Shown: piece by piece, positions 55,565 through 64,000 of the stretch
How the letters are laid out: each line of letters begins with the position of its first letter
How positions within the stretch are numbered: position 1 is the stretch's first letter
From: Salinilacihabitans rarus
GTDB taxonomy: Archaea > Halobacteriota > Halobacteria > Halobacteriales > Natrialbaceae
Direction: 5' to 3'
Assembly: GCF_024296665.1 (NCBI RefSeq)
Contig: NZ_CP100762.1
Location: 2,418,001-2,482,000 of the forward strand
Length of the DNA: 64,000 nucleotides
Notes under the pieces: generated by a model
What the model saw: the letters and a program-made list of their open reading frames with translations, nothing else
Told to the model about the DNA's origin: nothing
Database searches by the model: none
Translations under genes and position numbers: made by a program

Positions 55565-56047
55565 ATGCCCGCCCGAACGGACGACGGGACGGACCGGCCG
55601 CTCCTCGCGGCCGACCGGTACTCCCTGACGGCGCTCGTCGGCGCGTTCGTGCCCGCCGCCCTCGCGCGACGGGCCGTCTCGGTCTCGGTCGAGACCGACC
55701 GCGACTCGTACGCCGTCGGCGACCCGGTCGAGGTGTCGGTTACGTTCCGCAATCGGCTCCCGGTTCCGGTCGCCGTCCCCACGCCCGAACGTCGGCTGTG
55801 GGGGTGGTGTGTCGGCGGCGAACTCGAGGCCAGCGACGAGCGCCGGTACACGCGGCCCGAACCCGCCGAGTTCGCGTTCCGTCCCGGCGAAACCAAGCGC
55901 GTCACGTTCGTCTGGAGCGGCCGCTTCGAGCGCACCGGCGACGACCACGAGTCGGTGCTCCCGGACCCCGGCGAGTACGAGATCGCGGCGTTCGTCGCCA
56001 CCGCGGACCGGCGGCCGCGGGACGCGACGACCGTCACCCTCCGCTGA
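55565..56047 (+). CDS. DUF7974-like beta-rich protein
   Basis: A 160-residue protein. Residues 40-160 look like an immunoglobulin-like beta domain, with RDSYAVGDPVEVSVTFRNRL and FRPGETKRVTFVWSGRFE, similar to haloarchaeal DUF7974, which is recalled rather than searched. A membrane-like stretch (about 20-38) may anchor it. It separates the two dpp operons and points the opposite way. A role in peptide uptake is only positional. Confidence 0.7.
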   Translation: MPARTDDGTDRPLLAADRYSLTALVGAFVPAALARRAVSVSVETDRDSYAVGDPVEVSVTFRNRLPVPVAVPTPERRLWGWCVGGELEASDERRYTRPEPAEFAFRPGETKRVTFVWSGRFERTGDDHESVLPDPGEYEIAAFVATADRRPRDATTVTLR

Positions 56048-56063
56048 TACACGACCAGCGGTA

Positions 56064-57443
56064 TCAGTCGTCGGCCGTCATCGGTTCGTCGCGGTTGAGG
56101 TGACAGGCCGCGAAGTGCCGTCCCTCGCCGTACGCCGTCTCGACCTCGTAGGCCGGTTCCTCCCGGGCGCAGATGCTCCGCTCGGCGAACGCCTCCGTGA
56201 GCAAGGCGACGGCCTCCTTCCACGCCTCGGTCTCCGCGCTCTCGTCCGGCCGCTCCTCGCGGGGCCCGTCGACCGCGACGAGGCGGATCGCCTCCTCGAC
56301 GATCTCGCCGGCCTCGCCGTCGGGCGTCCCGTCCGGGAAGTACTCCCGGCGGATCTCGCTCGCGGGTTTCGCCTCGAACGCGCGCCGGTCGACCGCGCGC
56401 AGGTACGTCCGCGCGTCGTCCCACTCGGCGTCGGTCAGCCCGTACTCCTCGGGCGCGATCAGCTTCGGACACCGCGTCCGGAACCGACAGCCCGACGGCG
56501 GGTCGACCGGGCTCGGCACCTCCCCTTCGAGGACCCCGCGGGTCCCGTCGGATCGGGGGTCCGGGACGGGGATGGACTCCAGCAGCGCCTCCGTGTAGGG
56601 GTGTTGCGGGTTCTCGAACAGTTCCTCTTTCTCCGCGAGTTCGACGATCTTTCCGAGGTACATCACGGCGACCCGGTCGGAGATGTACCGGATGACCGAG
56701 AGGTCGTGGGCGATGAAGAGGTAGGTGAGGCCGAACTCCGCCTGCAGGCGGCGCATCGTGTTCAGCACCTGCGCCTGAATCGAGACGTCCAGCGCCGAGA
56801 CGGGTTCGTCACAGACGATGAAGTCGGGGTCGACCGACAGCGCGCGGGCCAGATTGACGCGCTGGCGCTGGCCGCCGGAGAACGCGTGCGGATAGCGGTT
56901 GTAGTGGCGCGGGTCGAGGCCGACCTTCTCCAGTAACTCCTTCGCGCGGGCCTCGCGGCCCTCGTCGTCGAGCATCCCGTGGGCGCGCATCGGCTCCTCG
57001 ATGATCTGGCCGACTTTCATCCGCGGGTCCAGCGACGACTGGGGGTCCTGGAAGATCATCTGGATCTCCGAGCGCCTCTGCCGGAGGGCCTCGCCGCTCA
57101 GGGCCGCGAGGTCCTCGCCCTTGAAGTAGATGCTCCCGTCGGTCGGTTCGAGCAGCCGCAGGATCGTCCGCCCGAGCGTCGACTTGCCACAGCCGGACTC
57201 CCCGACCAGCCCGAGCGTCTCGCCCTGTTCGACCTCGAAGTTGACGCCGTCGACCGCCTTCACCCGGTCGGCCCCGAGGCTGAACGGCGGGAACCGATCC
57301 GGCTCGACGTTGAACCCGGCGAGCAGCCCCGACTCGGCGTCGAAGTGCTTTCGCAGCCCCTCGACCTCCAGCAGCGTCTCCCCCTCGGGTACCGGCTCGC
57401 CCCGGAGGTCGCCCCACGTGCGGTCGGCGCGCTCGCTACTCAT
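56064..57443 (-). CDS. dppF: Dipeptide/oligopeptide ABC transporter ATPase, DppF type (locus 2)
   Basis: A 459-residue ATPase. Walker A is GESGCGKST, the Q-loop is [10 protein letters not shown], the signature is FSGGQRQR and Walker B is [23 protein letters not shown] marks the C-terminal cysteine domain, again followed by about 90 helical residues before [11 protein letters not shown] 20-residue loop ([20 protein letters not shown]) lies before Walker A. The start overlaps dppD by eight bases. Confidence 0.9.
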   Translation of the reverse strand: MSSERADRTWGDLRGEPVPEGETLLEVEGLRKHFDAESGLLAGFNVEPDRFPPFSLGADRVKAVDGVNFEVEQGETLGLVGESGCGKSTLGRTILRLLEPTDGSIYFKGEDLAALSGEALRQRRSEIQMIFQDPQSSLDPRMKVGQIIEEPMRAHGMLDDEGREARAKELLEKVGLDPRHYNRYPHAFSGGQRQRVNLARALSVDPDFIVCDEPVSALDVSIQAQVLNTMRRLQAEFGLTYLFIAHDLSVIRYISDRVAVMYLGKIVELAEKEELFENPQHPYTEALLESIPVPDPRSDGTRGVLEGEVPSPVDPPSGCRFRTRCPKLIAPEEYGLTDAEWDDARTYLRAVDRRAFEAKPASEIRREYFPDGTPDGEAGEIVEEAIRLVAVDGPREERPDESAETEAWKEAVALLTEAFAERSICAREEPAYEVETAYGEGRHFAACHLNRDEPMTADD

Positions 57444-58599
57444 CGTCACCTCCGTCGCTGAGGCGTTCGGGCTCGGGTTCGGACCCTCCGCCGTCGCCAC
57501 CGCCCCCGACCTCCGCCGTCAGCGTGGGTTCGACGTCGAGCGGGGGGCTCTCGTCGTAGCCGACGTCGAAGGCGTCGTGTTTCACGCAGGCGGCGCGCTG
57601 GGGTTCCTCGCCCGCCCGGTCCACTTCGAGCAGGTCGGGGTGGACCCGCCGGCAGACCTCGTGTGCGTCGGGACAGCGCGGGTGGAACCGACAGCCCGGC
57701 GGCGGGTTGATCGCCTCGGGCATCACGCCCTCGATCGGGTCGAGGTCGTCGACCGTCCGGTCGGGGCGGGGCATCGAGTCGAGCAGCGCCTCGGTGTAGG
57801 GGTGTTTGGTGTCGTAGAACAGTTCGTCGACCGGCGCCTGCTCGACGATCTCGCCGAGGTACATGACGTTGACGCGGTCGCAGATCTCGGCGACGACGCC
57901 CATGTCGTGGGTCACCCAGATGAAACTCGTCCCGTACTTCTCCTGGAGGTCGTCGACGAGGTCGAGGATCTGGCCCTCGACGGTGACGTCGAGGGCCGTC
58001 GTCGGCTCGTCGGCGATGATGAGGCTCGGCTCGCAGGCGAGCGCCATCGCGATCAACACCCGCTGGCGCATCCCGCCGGAGAACTGGTGGGGGTACTCGT
58101 CGTATCGCTCCTCGGGGTCGGGGATGCCGACCTCGCGGAGCATCCGGACCGCCTCGGTCTTCGCCTCCGACGTCGGGAGGCCGCGGTTGAGTTCGATGAA
58201 CTCCCGGAGCTGACCGCCGACGGTGAACACCGGGTTCAGCGACTCCATCGGGTCCTGGAAGATGACGGCGATCTCCCGCCCGCGGATCCGGTCGCGGATC
58301 TCGCGCTCGGAGAGCATGTCGTCGCGCTTGCGCAGTTCGCCGTCCGGCCCCTCCTCGAGGCCGAAGATCGTCTCGCCCCGGTAGGTGATCTCGCCGTCGA
58401 CGATCTCCCCGGGGCTCTCGACCAGCCGCAGGAGGCTCATCGACGCGACGCTCTTGCCCGCGCCGGACTCGCCGACGAGGCCGACGATCTCGCCCTCGCG
58501 GACATCGAAGGAGATGCCGTCGACGGCGCGGACGGTACCGCTCTCGGTGAAGAACTGGGTCTTGAGGTTCTCGACGCGGAGGAGTGGCTCGTCGCTCAT
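57436..58599 (-). CDS. dppD: Dipeptide/oligopeptide ABC transporter ATPase, DppD type (locus 2)
   Basis: A 387-residue ATPase. Walker A is GESGAGKS near residue 43, the Q-loop is [12 protein letters not shown] near 115, the signature is FSGGMRQR and Walker B is [12 protein letters not shown]. The C-terminal domain starts [14 protein letters not shown]. There is no long insert between Walker A and the Q-loop, unlike in locus 1. The tail is acidic and Gly-rich. The start is 2 bp from the dppC stop. Confidence 0.92.
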   Translation of the reverse strand: MSDEPLLRVENLKTQFFTESGTVRAVDGISFDVREGEIVGLVGESGAGKSVASMSLLRLVESPGEIVDGEITYRGETIFGLEEGPDGELRKRDDMLSEREIRDRIRGREIAVIFQDPMESLNPVFTVGGQLREFIELNRGLPTSEAKTEAVRMLREVGIPDPEERYDEYPHQFSGGMRQRVLIAMALACEPSLIIADEPTTALDVTVEGQILDLVDDLQEKYGTSFIWVTHDMGVVAEICDRVNVMYLGEIVEQAPVDELFYDTKHPYTEALLDSMPRPDRTVDDLDPIEGVMPEAINPPPGCRFHPRCPDAHEVCRRVHPDLLEVDRAGEEPQRAACVKHDAFDVGYDESPPLDVEPTLTAEVGGGGDGGGSEPEPERLSDGGDDE

Positions 58600-58601
58600 G
58601 G

Positions 58602-59606
58602 TCACTCTTCGATTCGGGGATCGAGGGCGTCCTGGAGGCCGTCGCCGAACAGGTTGAACCCCATGATGGTCACGAGGATGGCGAGGCCGGGCCAGATCGA
58701 CAGCCAGATGTTCGAGTGCATGTACCTCCCGTGGGCGATCCGGAGCATCTCTCCCCAGTCGGGCGTCGGCGGCTGGGCGCCGTAGCCGAGAAACGAGAGG
58801 CCGGCGACGATGAGGATCGTCACGCCGATCTGTAGCGTCGCGTACACCAGCACCGGCGCGAAGCTGTTGGGGATGACGTGTCTGCGGATGATCTCGCGGT
58901 CGCGGACGCCGGCGGCCCGGGCGGCCTCGATGTAGTCCATCTCCCGCACGGAGAGCACCCGACTGCGGATGATCCGGGCGAACACCGGGATGAACGCCAG
59001 CCCGACGCCGATGACGGCGTACTGGATGTCCGGGTTCCCGCCGCTGACGAACACCGTGAAGACGATGATGAGCACGAGCGGCGGGATCGCGTACAGCGTC
59101 TCGACGCCGCGCATCAGGACGTCGTCGATCCAGCCGCCGTAGTAGCCCGCGATCGCGCCGACGATCGTCCCGCCGAGGAGGCCGATGCCGGTCGAGGCGA
59201 GGCCGACGCTGACCGACACCTGCGAGCCGTAGACGATGCGCGTGAAGTAGTCCCGCCCCTGCGGGTCGGTCCCGAGCGGGTACGACCACGTGCCGCCGTC
59301 GAGGAACGCCGGCGGCACGTTCCGCTCGCCCTCGCCCGGCGGCGGGATCTTCGTCGGGTGGTCGAAGATCGGCAGCGCCTCCGCGGCCGTGAAGTCCTCG
59401 AACGCCCCGAAGGTCAGCCGCGAGAGGTTGCTGTCCACCGCCGCGAACGCCGCGACGAACAGGACGGCCGCCACGATGTAGAGGCCGATCCGGGCCGTCG
59501 CGTCCCGGCGGATCTTCGCGAGGGTGTAGCGCCACCCGACCCGCGCCTCGACCTCCTCGTCCACGTCGCCGCCCGATTCGTCGAGTTGGGATTCGGCCTG
59601 TGCCAT
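58602..59606 (-). CDS. dppC: Peptide ABC permease DppC (locus 2)
   Basis: A 334-residue permease of normal length, unlike the locus 1 copy. It has [17 protein letters not shown] at the first helix, HPF-like [19 protein letters not shown], and [20 protein letters not shown] as the EAA loop. The end is [20 protein letters not shown]. The ATG at 59606 lies just after the dppB TAA, with one base between; a GTG at 59615 would overlap dppB. Confidence 0.92.
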   Translation of the reverse strand: MAQAESQLDESGGDVDEEVEARVGWRYTLAKIRRDATARIGLYIVAAVLFVAAFAAVDSNLSRLTFGAFEDFTAAEALPIFDHPTKIPPPGEGERNVPPAFLDGGTWSYPLGTDPQGRDYFTRIVYGSQVSVSVGLASTGIGLLGGTIVGAIAGYYGGWIDDVLMRGVETLYAIPPLVLIIVFTVFVSGGNPDIQYAVIGVGLAFIPVFARIIRSRVLSVREMDYIEAARAAGVRDREIIRRHVIPNSFAPVLVYATLQIGVTILIVAGLSFLGYGAQPPTPDWGEMLRIAHGRYMHSNIWLSIWPGLAILVTIMGFNLFGDGLQDALDPRIEE

Positions 59607-59607
59607 G

Positions 59608-60606
59608 TTACTCACGGTCTCCGTAGGTGACCCGGGGATCGACGTACGCGTAGGAGATGTCCGTCACGATGACGCCGACGACGAACATGAACCCCAGCAC
59701 GAGCGTGATCCCCATCACGAGCTGGTAATCGAGTTGCTGGATCGCCTCGATGAACAGCCGGCCCATCCCGTTGATCGCGAAGACGGTCTCGATCAGCACC
59801 GCGCCGCCGAGCGCCGTCGAGAGGTTGAGGCCGACGATGGTGATGATCGGTAGCTGGGCCGACCGGAACGCGTGTTTCCGCAGGATCGTCCGCTCGGGGA
59901 CGCCGTAGGCGCGCGCGAGCCTGACGTACTCCTGCTGGAGCGACTCGATCATCTGGGTGCGCTCGACGCGCATCAGCGTCGCCATCTGGAGCGTCCCGAG
60001 CGCGATCATCGGCAGGACGAGGTGTCTGACCGTCTGGTAGAGGTGCTCGCCGTACCCCGAGTAGCCGTACGCCTCCGGCGGCCGCCACGGGTAGACGAGG
60101 CCGGCCGACGGGAGGACGTTGAGGCGGACGGCGAAGATGATGATGAGCATGATGCCGATCCAGAACGACGGCGTCGAGACGCCGATCAGCGCGACGATCC
60201 GGGAGACGTGGTCGGCCGGCTTGTTGCGCCGGTTCGCCGCGACGATCCCGAGCGGAATCGCCGTCAGGAGCGCGAACACGTACGCCGACAGCACCAGCAG
60301 CAGCGTCGGACCGGCCCGCTCGACCATCAGCTCCGAGACCGGCCGGTCGCGGTGGATGCTGTGGCCGAGGTCGCCCTGCGCGAGCCCGGTCATGTAGTTC
60401 CAGTACCGGACGTGCAGCGGCTGGTCGAGGCCGTAGCGGCGCTCGATGGTTCTGATGAGTTCCTCGTTGACCTGCTGGCCCTGGAGCATGATCTGTACCG
60501 GATCGCCCGGCGCGAGGTTCACGAGGACGAACGTGATGAGGGAGATACCGATCAGGACCGGAATCGCCTGCAACAGCCGGTAGGCCGTGTACCTGAGCAG
60601 ACTCAT
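59608..60606 (-). CDS. dppB: Peptide ABC permease DppB (locus 2)
   Basis: A 332-residue permease with about six hydrophobic segments. It begins YRLLQAIPVLIGISLITFVL and carries LARAYGVPERTILRKHAFRS as the EAA loop near residue 225. The end reads VIVTDISYAYVDPRV, as in the DppB family. It forms the channel with the DppC encoded next. Confidence 0.93.
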   Translation of the reverse strand: MSLLRYTAYRLLQAIPVLIGISLITFVLVNLAPGDPVQIMLQGQQVNEELIRTIERRYGLDQPLHVRYWNYMTGLAQGDLGHSIHRDRPVSELMVERAGPTLLLVLSAYVFALLTAIPLGIVAANRRNKPADHVSRIVALIGVSTPSFWIGIMLIIIFAVRLNVLPSAGLVYPWRPPEAYGYSGYGEHLYQTVRHLVLPMIALGTLQMATLMRVERTQMIESLQQEYVRLARAYGVPERTILRKHAFRSAQLPIITIVGLNLSTALGGAVLIETVFAINGMGRLFIEAIQQLDYQLVMGITLVLGFMFVVGVIVTDISYAYVDPRVTYGDRE

Positions 60607-60641
60607 GGTGGATTATCGGGCGACGGCGCGGCCGGCGGCCG

Positions 60642-60659
60642 GCGACCGCCGGCGGTCGC
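60642..60659. promoter_or_regulatory. 18-bp perfect palindrome between dppA and dppB (locus 2)
   Basis: GCGACCGCC then GGCGGTCGC, a perfect palindrome in the 74-bp gap just after the dppA stop. In RNA, its tip would need to open to form a loop. It may protect the 3' end of dppA mRNA or attenuate reading into dppB; function is inferred. Confidence 0.5.
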
Positions 60660-60680
60660 TCGTCGCGGGTACCCCGCTCG

Positions 60681-62339
60681 CTACTCGACGGAGACGTTGT
60701 TGTCCTCGGAGACGAGCCGCGGGTTGTACGCGACCGCGGGGTGTGCCTGGAGGTCCTGTACGTAGCTCTGTGCGGCCATCGTGTTGTACGGCGAGTAGAC
60801 GGGCCGGACGGGCACCTGCTCGACGATTTCGTCGATGACGTCGGTGTACAGTTCGCGGCGCTCCTCCTGGTCGGCCGTCTGGCGGGCCTGGAGGATGTTG
60901 TCGTGGAAGTCCTCGCTTCCCTGGTAGTAGTGACCCTGCGAGATGCCCGCGTTGTCCTCGTGGAACAGGTTGTAGAGGTAGACGTCGGGGTCCGGACCGC
61001 CGGTCCAGCCGAGGATGTACATCTCGTAGTCGTCGGCGTTCCCGGTGGTGTACGTCTCACCGAGGGTCGCGAAGTCCAGACTCTGGACCTGTGCTTCGTA
61101 GCCGAGTTCGTTCAGCCGCGCGGCGATCAGTTCCCCGAGGGCGATCCGGACGTCGTCCGGCGGCACGATGATCGTCGGGTTCCAGCCGCTCGGGGCGGCC
61201 CCGTCGAGGAGTTCCTGGGCGCGCTCCGGGTCGTACGAGGGCGCGGCCTCGTTCCACTCCTCCATCGGGAAGTCCCAGCCCAGTCCGTCGACGATCGGCG
61301 GGATCGGCGTCGACAGCGGAATCGCGCTCTCGCCGAGGTTGGCGTCGACGAACTCCGTGACCGAGAACGCGTGGGAGACGCCGCGGCGGACGTCCGGATC
61401 GGTGGTGCCGCCCTCGTTGCAGTTGAACGCGACGTACATGTACGACGGGCTCTCGGCCCGGTACGTCTCGATGCCTTCCTCGGCGTCGATCTGGTCCCAG
61501 TCGGCGGGCGGGACGGTCGCGATGGCGTCGGTGTCGCCGGCGAGGATCTGCGAGACGCGGCCGGCGTCGTCCTCCGCGGCCTCGAACCGGACGCTCTCGA
61601 GTTCGGGAACCGGCTCGTCCCAGTAGTCGTCCCAGCGTGCGAGTTCGATGTACTCGTCGGGCGCGTACTCCTCGAACGTGAACGGACCCGATCCGATCGG
61701 ATCGGTGTTGTACGCGTCCGGGTCCTCCTGTCGGACCTCCGCGTTGACGATGGTGGAGGCCAGCTGTATCTCGGCGAACGCGCCGTACGGGAACTCGAGG
61801 TCGATCTGCGCCGTCCGCTCGTCGATAGCCTCGGTGCCTTCGACGTCGACCATCTCGTAGGTCGGCAGGTTCTCGGTCTCCTCCTCGATCGGCGCGGTGA
61901 ACGTGTGGACGACGTCCTCGGCCGTGACCGGGTCGCCGTTGTGGAACTGCGCGCCCTCGACGAGTTCGACGATGTACCGCTGTCCGTCGCGTTCCACCTC
62001 GGGCTCGCCGGCGGCCAGTTTCGGCTGGGGCTGCAGGTCGAAGTCGTACTCGTACAGCCCGTCGTAGACCTGGCTGTTGATCTGGGCGCTGTAGGCGTCG
62101 AACGTGACGATCGGGTCGAAGTCGCCGTCCGGCCTGATCTCCTGGGTGTAGACGAGGCGGCCGGCCTCTCCCTGTGACGCGGCGGCCTGACCGCCGTCGC
62201 CGTCGCCGCCGTCGCCGCCGCCGTCGCCGCCGTCGCCGTCGTCGTCCTGACCGCCGAAACAGCCGGCGAGGGCGGCCGTGGTCGCTACGCCTGACGCGAG
62301 GAGCGCCCGTCGGGTCGGGCTGAACTGGTCGGACACCAT
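60681..62339 (-). CDS. dppA: Peptide ABC transporter substrate-binding lipoprotein DppA (locus 2)
   Basis: A 552-residue extracellular protein. TRRALLASG begins the signal and the lipobox is LAGC near residue 26. A Gly/Asp tether (about residues 30-55) follows. SBP_bac_5 features include YDFDLQPQPKLAAGEPEVE, VELVEGAQFHNGDPVTAEDV, and GPFTFEEYAPDEYIELARW. The ATG at 62339 is used rather than a TTG three codons upstream. It captures peptides for the second transporter. Confidence 0.9.
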   Translation of the reverse strand: MVSDQFSPTRRALLASGVATTAALAGCFGGQDDDGDGGDGGGDGGDGDGGQAAASQGEAGRLVYTQEIRPDGDFDPIVTFDAYSAQINSQVYDGLYEYDFDLQPQPKLAAGEPEVERDGQRYIVELVEGAQFHNGDPVTAEDVVHTFTAPIEEETENLPTYEMVDVEGTEAIDERTAQIDLEFPYGAFAEIQLASTIVNAEVRQEDPDAYNTDPIGSGPFTFEEYAPDEYIELARWDDYWDEPVPELESVRFEAAEDDAGRVSQILAGDTDAIATVPPADWDQIDAEEGIETYRAESPSYMYVAFNCNEGGTTDPDVRRGVSHAFSVTEFVDANLGESAIPLSTPIPPIVDGLGWDFPMEEWNEAAPSYDPERAQELLDGAAPSGWNPTIIVPPDDVRIALGELIAARLNELGYEAQVQSLDFATLGETYTTGNADDYEMYILGWTGGPDPDVYLYNLFHEDNAGISQGHYYQGSEDFHDNILQARQTADQEERRELYTDVIDEIVEQVPVRPVYSPYNTMAAQSYVQDLQAHPAVAYNPRLVSEDNNVSVE

Positions 62340-62483
62340 TTTGATCAATAGTTACAGTACTCCTATTTTGGTATCAGTAGGGTACTGGACGCAAATGGTT
62401 GCTTACCATTCGCTAATCGATCACGACCGCCACGACCGCGGCCGAACGATAGTTCTTTTCCCTCGGCGACGTACACGACCGAT

Positions 62484-62903
62484 ATGCACTACAGGGCCGT
62501 CGACACGGAAGCGGCGTACGTCGCCCGCCTCGAGACGGGGGCGGACTGGCGGGCGGAGATCGAGTCCCTCGCCGACGAGGTCGGCGCCGACGCCGCCTGG
62601 TTCACCGCGCTCGGCGCCGTCCAGGACGCCGAACTCTGGTTCTACGATCAGGACGACCTCGAGTACCGTCCGATCGAGTTCGACGAGCCACTGGAGGTGG
62701 CCAGCTGCGTCGGTAACGTCTCGTTGCTCGATGGCGAGCGGTTCGCACACACCCACGCGGTGCTCTCGCGGCCCGACGGCGAGGCGGTCGCGGGCCACCT
62801 GAACGCCGCGACGGTCTTCGCCGGCGAGGTCCACATGCGCGTCTTCGAGGACCCGCTGGAGCGCGCCCACGACGAGACCACCGACCTCGACCTCTGGCTC
62901 TGA
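62484..62903 (+). CDS. DUF296/PPC-domain DNA-binding-like protein
   Basis: A 139-residue single PPC domain. It opens [19 protein letters not shown], contains [13 protein letters not shown] and [11 protein letters not shown], and closes with the conserved [15 protein letters not shown]. In plants PPC is attached to AT-hooks; stand-alone prokaryotic versions form trimers whose role is unclear. It is two codons upstream of polC and probably co-transcribed with it. Confidence 0.92.
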   Translation: MHYRAVDTEAAYVARLETGADWRAEIESLADEVGADAAWFTALGAVQDAELWFYDQDDLEYRPIEFDEPLEVASCVGNVSLLDGERFAHTHAVLSRPDGEAVAGHLNAATVFAGEVHMRVFEDPLERAHDETTDLDLWL

Positions 62904-62904
62904 C

Positions 62905-64000
62905 ATGCGCGAGGCAGACGAACGCTACTTCCGGCGGCTGGAGCGCCGCCTCGACGAGGCGTTCGACGTCGCCGAGCGCGCGAAAGGACGCGGCGCCGAC
63001 CCCGAACCCGAAGTCGAGATTCCGGTCGCCCAGGACATGGCCGACCGCGTCGAGAACATCCTCGGCATCGACGGCGTCGCCGAGCGCGTGCGCGAACTCG
63101 AAGGGGAGATGTCCCGCGAGGAGGCCGCGCTCGAACTCGCGAAGGACTTCGCCGAGGGGACCGTCGGCGACTACGAGACGAGAGCGGGCAAGGTCGAGGG
63201 CGCCGTCCGGACGGCGGTCGCCCTGCTCACGGAGGGGGTCGTCGCCGCCCCCATCGAGGGCATCGACAGGGTCGAGATCCTGGAGAACGGCGACGGCACG
63301 GAGTTCGTCAACGTCTACTACGCCGGCCCCATCCGGTCGGCGGGCGGGACCGCACAGGCGCTGTCGGTGCTCGTCGCCGACTACACGCGCGCGCTCGTCG
63401 GTCTGGAGCAGTACGACGCCCGCGAGGAGGAGGTAGAACGCTACGCCGAGGAGGTCGCCCTCTACGACAAGGAGACCGGCCTGCAGTACTCCCCGAAGGA
63501 CGAGGAGACGAAGTTCATCGCGGAACACCTCCCCATCATGCTCGACGGGGAGGCGACCGGCGACGAGGAGGTCTCCGGTTATCGGGACCTCGAACGGGTG
63601 GACACCAACTCCGCCCGCGGCGGGATGTGCCTCGTCATGGCCGAAGGGATCGCGCTGAAGGCGCCGAAGATCCAGCGGTACACCTCGCAACTCGACGAGG
63701 TCGACTGGCCGTGGCTCCAGGACCTCATCGACGGCACCTACGACGACGCGGCCGAGGACGACGGCGACGAGGGAGGTGAGGGGGCCGACGACGGCGACGG
63801 GACGGCTGACGACGCCGACAGCGGCGCTGACGGCCCCGCGTCCGACGACCCCGGCGGGCCGCCCCGCGTCGAACCCGCCACGAAGTACCTCCGGGACCTG
63901 ATCGCCGGCCGGCCGGTCTTCTCTCACCCCTGTGCGAAGGGCGGCTTTCGCCTGCGATACGGCCGCGCGCGCAACCACGGCTTCGCGACCGCGGGCGTCC
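62905..64000 (+). CDS. polC: DNA polymerase D large subunit DP2 (N-terminal part)
   Basis: The first 365 residues of the large subunit of the archaeal replicative polymerase PolD; it continues beyond the window. [20 protein letters not shown] begins the protein. [20 protein letters not shown] near 135-155, [18 protein letters not shown] near 197 and [21 protein letters not shown] near 235 are strongly conserved. A low-complexity acidic segment of about 40 residues (near 280-315) interrupts the chain before [12 protein letters not shown]. Catalytic residues and any intein lie outside the window. Confidence 0.95.
   Translation, partial: MREADERYFRRLERRLDEAFDVAERAKGRGADPEPEVEIPVAQDMADRVENILGIDGVAERVRELEGEMSREEAALELAKDFAEGTVGDYETRAGKVEGAVRTAVALLTEGVVAAPIEGIDRVEILENGDGTEFVNVYYAGPIRSAGGTAQALSVLVADYTRALVGLEQYDAREEEVERYAEEVALYDKETGLQYSPKDEETKFIAEHLPIMLDGEATGDEEVSGYRDLERVDTNSARGGMCLVMAEGIALKAPKIQRYTSQLDEVDWPWLQDLIDGTYDDAAEDDGDEGGEGADDGDGTADDADSGADGPASDDPGGPPRVEPATKYLRDLIAGRPVFSHPCAKGGFRLRYGRARNHGFATAGV

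Overview
The window is chromosomal DNA from a haloarchaeon (class Halobacteria). Base composition is very GC-rich with G/C-loaded third codon positions. The predicted proteins are strongly acidic. Many genes have a TATA-like box 25-31 nt before the start codon, as expected for leaderless transcripts. Archaea-specific genes are spread throughout: polymerase D large subunit, Hef, Hel308, KEOPS Cgi121, PurO, RibL, type 2 IPP isomerase, and a tRNA-Gln. Twin-arginine and lipobox signals occur on the solute-binding proteins. I cannot name the genus from sequence alone. Most of the region looks like ordinary, densely packed core genome. I see no insertion sequence, CRISPR array, prophage or integrase.

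Layout. 0.2-4.3 kb: a DUF1684 protein carrying a 36-bp tandem repeat, an Rad3/XPD-like iron-sulfur helicase, FAD synthetase RibL and a small membrane protein. 4.4-7.5 kb: a thiamine-type ABC transporter (binding protein plus fused permease) with no ATPase gene beside it. 7.6-13.2 kb: an AI-2E family transporter, a DUF5518 protein, a MacB/LolD-like ABC pair, a small zinc-ribbon protein, DUF5788, RpiA and an internally duplicated membrane protein. 13.4-21.2 kb: a CorC/HlyC protein, IPP isomerase, cytochrome oxidase (CoxI-III fusion and CoxII), a receiver-domain protein lacking its phospho-acceptor, a metallo-beta-lactamase-fold protein and the histone-fold DUF1931 protein. 21.4-28.4 kb: LarB, two small zinc-binding proteins, a GIY-YIG protein, an FMN reductase, a phosphohexomutase, a phosphoesterase, PurO, a double-HNH protein and tRNA-Gln(CTG).

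28.6-40.1 kb: an old-yellow-enzyme homologue, acetyltransferases, the hel308-cgi121 pair, a universal stress protein next to a PiT phosphate transporter, a methyltransferase, an unusual ferredoxin, malate dehydrogenase, a TIGR00725 protein, an SSSCA1-like zinc protein and a secreted Tat protein. 40.6-47.7 kb: Hef, a dolichol-kinase-like protein, glycyl-tRNA synthetase overlapping a four-CBS protein, and three haloarchaeal DUF genes. 47.7-62.3 kb: two complete dipeptide/oligopeptide ABC operons in tandem (A-B-C-D-F, both minus strand), separated by one divergent gene. 62.5-64 kb: a DUF296/PPC protein and the start of polC (DP2), which runs off the window.

How the genes work together. DNA maintenance is well represented (Rad3-like, Hel308, Hef, DP2), as is import (thiamine, phosphate, two peptide systems) and aerobic respiration. 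I found no convincing wholly new multi-gene system. The most unusual signals are: the 12-residue peptide repeat in the DUF1684 protein, which recurs almost unchanged in an unrelated zinc protein 25 kb away; the receiver protein lacking its phospho-aspartate; the thiamine transporter without an adjacent ATPase; lineage-specific extensions and insertions in the peptide transporter subunits; a double-HNH protein next to a tRNA; and several compact inverted repeats in control regions. Reading frames and motifs were read by eye. Family names, especially four-digit DUF numbers, are from memory and were not checked against a database.
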